Positions 35,318 through 38,166 of a stretch of 38,166 nt of DNA are shown here, one piece after another. Source of the stretch: Dehalococcoidia bacterium (GTDB lineage: Bacteria; Chloroflexota; Dehalococcoidia; GIF9; UBA5629); NCBI GenBank assembly GCA_016783155.1, contig JADHXB010000003.1, forward strand, positions 1 to 38,166. Reading direction: 5' to 3'. The notes under the pieces were generated by a model. The model did no database searches. It was not told the origin of the DNA and saw only the letters and a program-made list of their open reading frames with translations. Positions within the stretch are counted from its first letter, which is position 1. Every line of letters starts with the position of its first letter. A program made the translations under genes and the position numbers.

Positions 35318-37126
35318 TCAACGGTAATATCTTCGGCGACCTATATAGATTATCAGAAGGTATATCAGAAAAGCAGTGACCAGTGAGCCTGCGACGATGA
35401 TGGCAATCAGTGCTCCGCTCATTGAATGACGTGGATTACTTGTCTCTTCCAGACTCGCCTTCTCCACGATGGTGAAGAATGACTTGTGGCCGTTGATCTC
35501 TACCGTGTACGTCCCCGGCTCGGATTTGACTACCTCGAATTCTAGGAGTATAGCCGCCTGCCTGTCGATGTTTCCCGACCTGGTCTGCTCAACCTCTCCA
35601 TTTACCTTCAATTCAAAGCTGTAGCTGCCTTCCGCGTAGTCCTGGTTAAACACGTTTGCTAGTATGGTCACCGGCTGGTTGGAGGTAGTTTGCTGTGGTT
35701 GCAAGTTTAACATTAGCACCAGAATCCTCGGCACCACGGTCCCCGGAGGAGCTGGTGCAGTTCGTCTTGGCAACGACTGTGTAGTAGGCAAGATAGTCTG
35801 GGTAAGCGGGCTTGAGGTACTGGTGTTGAAGTTGCCGTCGCCTCCGTATTCGGCGGTGATGGTATGCCTTCCCACTGACAGGTTGGAGGTGCTGAGGGTT
35901 GCCTGCCCTGAGGCAAGGGTTCCGGTACCCAGCGTTACCGCTCCCTCCTTGAAGGTAACGGTGCCGGATGGCATGCCTGCGCCAGGTAGTACCGCCGAAA
36001 CGGTGGCGGTGAAGGTGACCGATTGGCCGAACACCGAGGGATTCTGAGATGAGTTCAGGGCTGTGCTGGTATCTGCCTTGCCGACGGTCTGGGTGAGCGG
36101 GTTTGAGATGCTGGCGTTGAAGTTGCCGTCGCCTCCATATTCGGTGGTGATATTGTGGTTACCCACCGACAGGTCGGAGGTGGTGAAGGTTACCTGTCCA
36201 GAGGCATCGAGGGTGGCGGTATCAATTGTTACACCTCCATCCTTGAAGGTGACAGTGCCCGTGGGCGTACCTGTGCCTGGTGCTGCTGCCGAGACGGTGG
36301 CGGTGAAGGTGACCGGCTCGCCGTACACCGATGGATTGAGGTTGGAGTCCAGAGTTGTCGCGGTATCTGCCTTGTTGACGGTCTGGGTGAGGGGGCTTGA
36401 GGCGCTGGTGTTGAAGTTGCCGTCGCCTCCGTATTCGGCGGTAATGTTATGAACTCCCACCGACAGGTCGGAGGTGGTGAAAGTTGCCTGACCCGAGGCA
36501 AGTGTCCCTGTCCCCAGCGTCGTCGTTCCCTCCTTGAAGGTGGCAGTACCGGTGGATGTGCCTGCGCCGGGTAGTACTGCCGTGACCGTGGCGGTAAAGG
36601 TGACCGACTGTCCGTACACCGAGGGATTCTGAGATGAGCCCAGTGTTGTGCTGGTATCTGCCTTGTTAACGGTCTGGGTGAGTGGTGGGCTTGGGGCGCT
36701 GGTGTTGAAGTTGCCGTCTCCTTCATATTCGGCGGTGATATTATGGTCTCCTGCCGACAGGCTGGAGGTGGTGAAGGTTGCCTGACCCGCACCATTTAAA
36801 TTTCCGGTGCCTAGTGTTGCCGCTCCCTCCTTGAAGTTGACGGTACCGGTGGGCGTACCTGCGCCGGGTGCTACCGCCGAGACCGTGGCAGTGAAGTTGA
36901 CCGACTGGCCGTACACCGAGGGATTCTGAGATGAGACCAGGGCTGTGCTGGTATCTGCCTTGTTAACGGTCTGTGCAAGCGGGCTTAAGGGACTGAAGTT
37001 AAAGTTGCCGTCGCCTCCGTATTCGGCGGTGACGGTATGGTCTCCGATTGACAGGCTGGAGGTGGTTAAGGTCGCCTGACCTGAGGCATCGAGGGTTCTG
37101 GTGCCCAGCGATGTGGCTCCATCCAT
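35318..37126 (-). CDS. Ig-like-repeat surface protein, C-terminal portion (CARDB-like + TM anchor); downstream of a frameshift
   Basis: Repeats YGQSVTFTATVSAVxPGAGTPTGTVTFKEG...ITAEYGGDGNFNTS; C-terminal TM GALIAIIVAGSLVTAFLIYLLIIYIGRRRYYR. Confidence 0.88.
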   Translation of the reverse strand: MDGATSLGTRTLDASGQATLTTSSLSIGDHTVTAEYGGDGNFNFSPLSPLAQTVNKADTSTALVSSQNPSVYGQSVNFTATVSAVAPGAGTPTGTVNFKEGAATLGTGNLNGAGQATFTTSSLSAGDHNITAEYEGDGNFNTSAPSPPLTQTVNKADTSTTLGSSQNPSVYGQSVTFTATVTAVLPGAGTSTGTATFKEGTTTLGTGTLASGQATFTTSDLSVGVHNITAEYGGDGNFNTSASSPLTQTVNKADTATTLDSNLNPSVYGEPVTFTATVSAAAPGTGTPTGTVTFKDGGVTIDTATLDASGQVTFTTSDLSVGNHNITTEYGGDGNFNASISNPLTQTVGKADTSTALNSSQNPSVFGQSVTFTATVSAVLPGAGMPSGTVTFKEGAVTLGTGTLASGQATLSTSNLSVGRHTITAEYGGDGNFNTSTSSPLTQTILPTTQSLPRRTAPAPPGTVVPRILVLMLNLQPQQTTSNQPVTILANVFNQDYAEGSYSFELKVNGEVEQTRSGNIDRQAAILLEFEVVKSEPGTYTVEINGHKSFFTIVEKASLEETSNPRHSMSGALIAIIVAGSLVTAFLIYLLIIYIGRRRYYR

Positions 37127-38150
37127 GAAGGTGATGTTACCCGGTGGGTATGCCCGCGCCCGGTGCTACCGCTGAGACTGTAGCGGTGAAGGTGACCGAT
37201 TGGCCGTACAGCGAGGGGTTATGAGATGAGCCCAGGGCGGTGCTGGTATCTGCCTTGTTGACGGTCTGGGTGAGTGGTGGGCTTGAGGCGCTGGTGTTGA
37301 AGTTGCCGTCGCCTCCATATTCGGCGGTGATGTTATGAACTCCCACCGACAGGGTGGAGGTGGTGAACGTTGCCTGACCCGAGGCAAGGGCTCCGGCACT
37401 TATCTGTACCCCGCCATCCTTGAAGGTAACGGTTCCTGTGGGCGTGCCTGCGCCGGGTGGTACTGCTGAGACGGTAGCGGTGAAGGTTACCGACTGCCCG
37501 AACACTGAAGGGTTCTGAGACGAGACCAGATCTGTGATGGTATTTGCCTTGTTAACGGTCTGTGCAAGCGGGTTTAAGGGACTGAAGTTAAAGTTGCCGT
37601 CTCCTCCGTATTCTGCGGTTATGGTATGGTCTCCCACTGTCAGGTTGTCGATGGTTATACTCGCCTGACCTGAGGCATCTAGAGTTTTAGTGCCCAGCGT
37701 AGTGGCTCCGTCCATGAAGGTAACGTTGCCTGTTGGTGTACCTGCGCCGGGTGGTACTGCTGAGACGGTGGCGGTGAAGGTAACAGATTGGCCGTATACG
37801 GAAGGATTGGCGTCGGAAATCAGTGTTATGGTGGTATTTGCCGTGTTAACCGTATGTAGGGTTGGGACAACGGCGCTGGCGTAGTAATTGGAATCACCAC
37901 CATACGGTGCGCTTATAGTATGGTTACCCGCTGACAGGCTGGAGATGATTAAAGTTGCTTGAGCTGAGGCGTTGAGCGTCCTGGTACCCAGCGTTGCCGC
38001 TCCGTCCATGAAGGTAACCGTGCCGGTTGGTACTGGCGCGCATGGCTGTTGCCACGAGATGGTGGTGGTGAAGGTTACCGGCTGACCATATACCGAGGGG
38101 CTGGGAATGGCGTTCACCGTTGATGTGGTGAGGGGGCAGATATCCATGGC
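35790..38150 (-). repeat. Tandem ~285-bp Ig-like (Big_3-type) repeats, about 8 units
   Basis: Recurring gttgccgtcgcctccgtattcggcggtgat and cgagggattctgagatgag blocks at regular spacing. Confidence 0.9.
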
Positions 38151-38166
38151 ATATTTAAGGCTGCCG
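37137..38166 (-). CDS. Ig-like-repeat surface protein, upstream portion; runs off the window
   Basis: Same repeats; frame is open to the window edge (GSLKYAMDICPLTT), ends at TGA/TAA created by one extra C at 37140-37142. Confidence 0.85.
   Translation of the reverse strand, partial: GSLKYAMDICPLTTSTVNAIPSPSVYGQPVTFTTTISWQQPCAPVPTGTVTFMDGAATLGTRTLNASAQATLIISSLSAGNHTISAPYGGDSNYYASAVVPTLHTVNTANTTITLISDANPSVYGQSVTFTATVSAVPPGAGTPTGNVTFMDGATTLGTKTLDASGQASITIDNLTVGDHTITAEYGGDGNFNFSPLNPLAQTVNKANTITDLVSSQNPSVFGQSVTFTATVSAVPPGAGTPTGTVTFKDGGVQISAGALASGQATFTTSTLSVGVHNITAEYGGDGNFNTSASSPPLTQTVNKADTSTALGSSHNPSLYGQSVTFTATVSAVAPGAGIPTG

Noticed and set aside
35664-36452. Plus-strand ORFs opposite the Ig-repeat gene (also minus-strand +1 frames rich in Pro/Arg)
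   Set aside because: Shadow ORFs created by the repetitive, high-GC coding strand.
35790-38150. CRISPR-like array in the right-end repeats
   Set aside because: Units are ~285 bp, in frame, and encode Ig-like protein repeats.

Overview
The window has two parts. (1) About 130-18351 is an integrative genetic element inserted into the 3' end of a tRNA-Thr(CGT) gene. It is bounded by a 42-bp perfect direct repeat (130-171 and 18310-18351), with a 20-bp AT-rich repeat just inside each end (192-211 and 18173-18192). It carries a tyrosine integrase, an excisionase-like HTH protein, a primase/helicase-like protein, a small terminase-like protein, a secreted BNR/permuted-papain surface protein, a DUF433/DUF5615/XRE toxin-antitoxin-like operon, and a ~1 kb non-coding region with a strand-composition switch. 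Further right are small zinc-ribbon genes with a Gp157-like gene and three copies of a ~31-bp intergenic repeat, then a DGQHR (DndB-like) protein plus a possible HEPN-like partner, and a zinc-finger DNA methyltransferase convergent with a possible HhH/FeS DNA-glycosylase-like protein. No capsid, tail or large terminase gene was seen. (2) About 18458-35225 is a corrinoid methyltransferase locus: four MttB-superfamily proteins without internal UAG, three corrinoid proteins, two pterin-binding methyltransferases, a RACo-type activator, DUF1638, a MetH-activation-domain protein, an asparagine-synthetase-like protein whose glutaminase Cys2 is Ala, and a PhnP-like MBL protein. The right edge holds a frameshifted, Ig-repeat-rich surface protein truncated by the window end. 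The organism looks like an anaerobic Chloroflexota/Dehalococcoidia-like bacterium, but that is only inference from gene content. All family assignments are by motif recognition; no searches were run.
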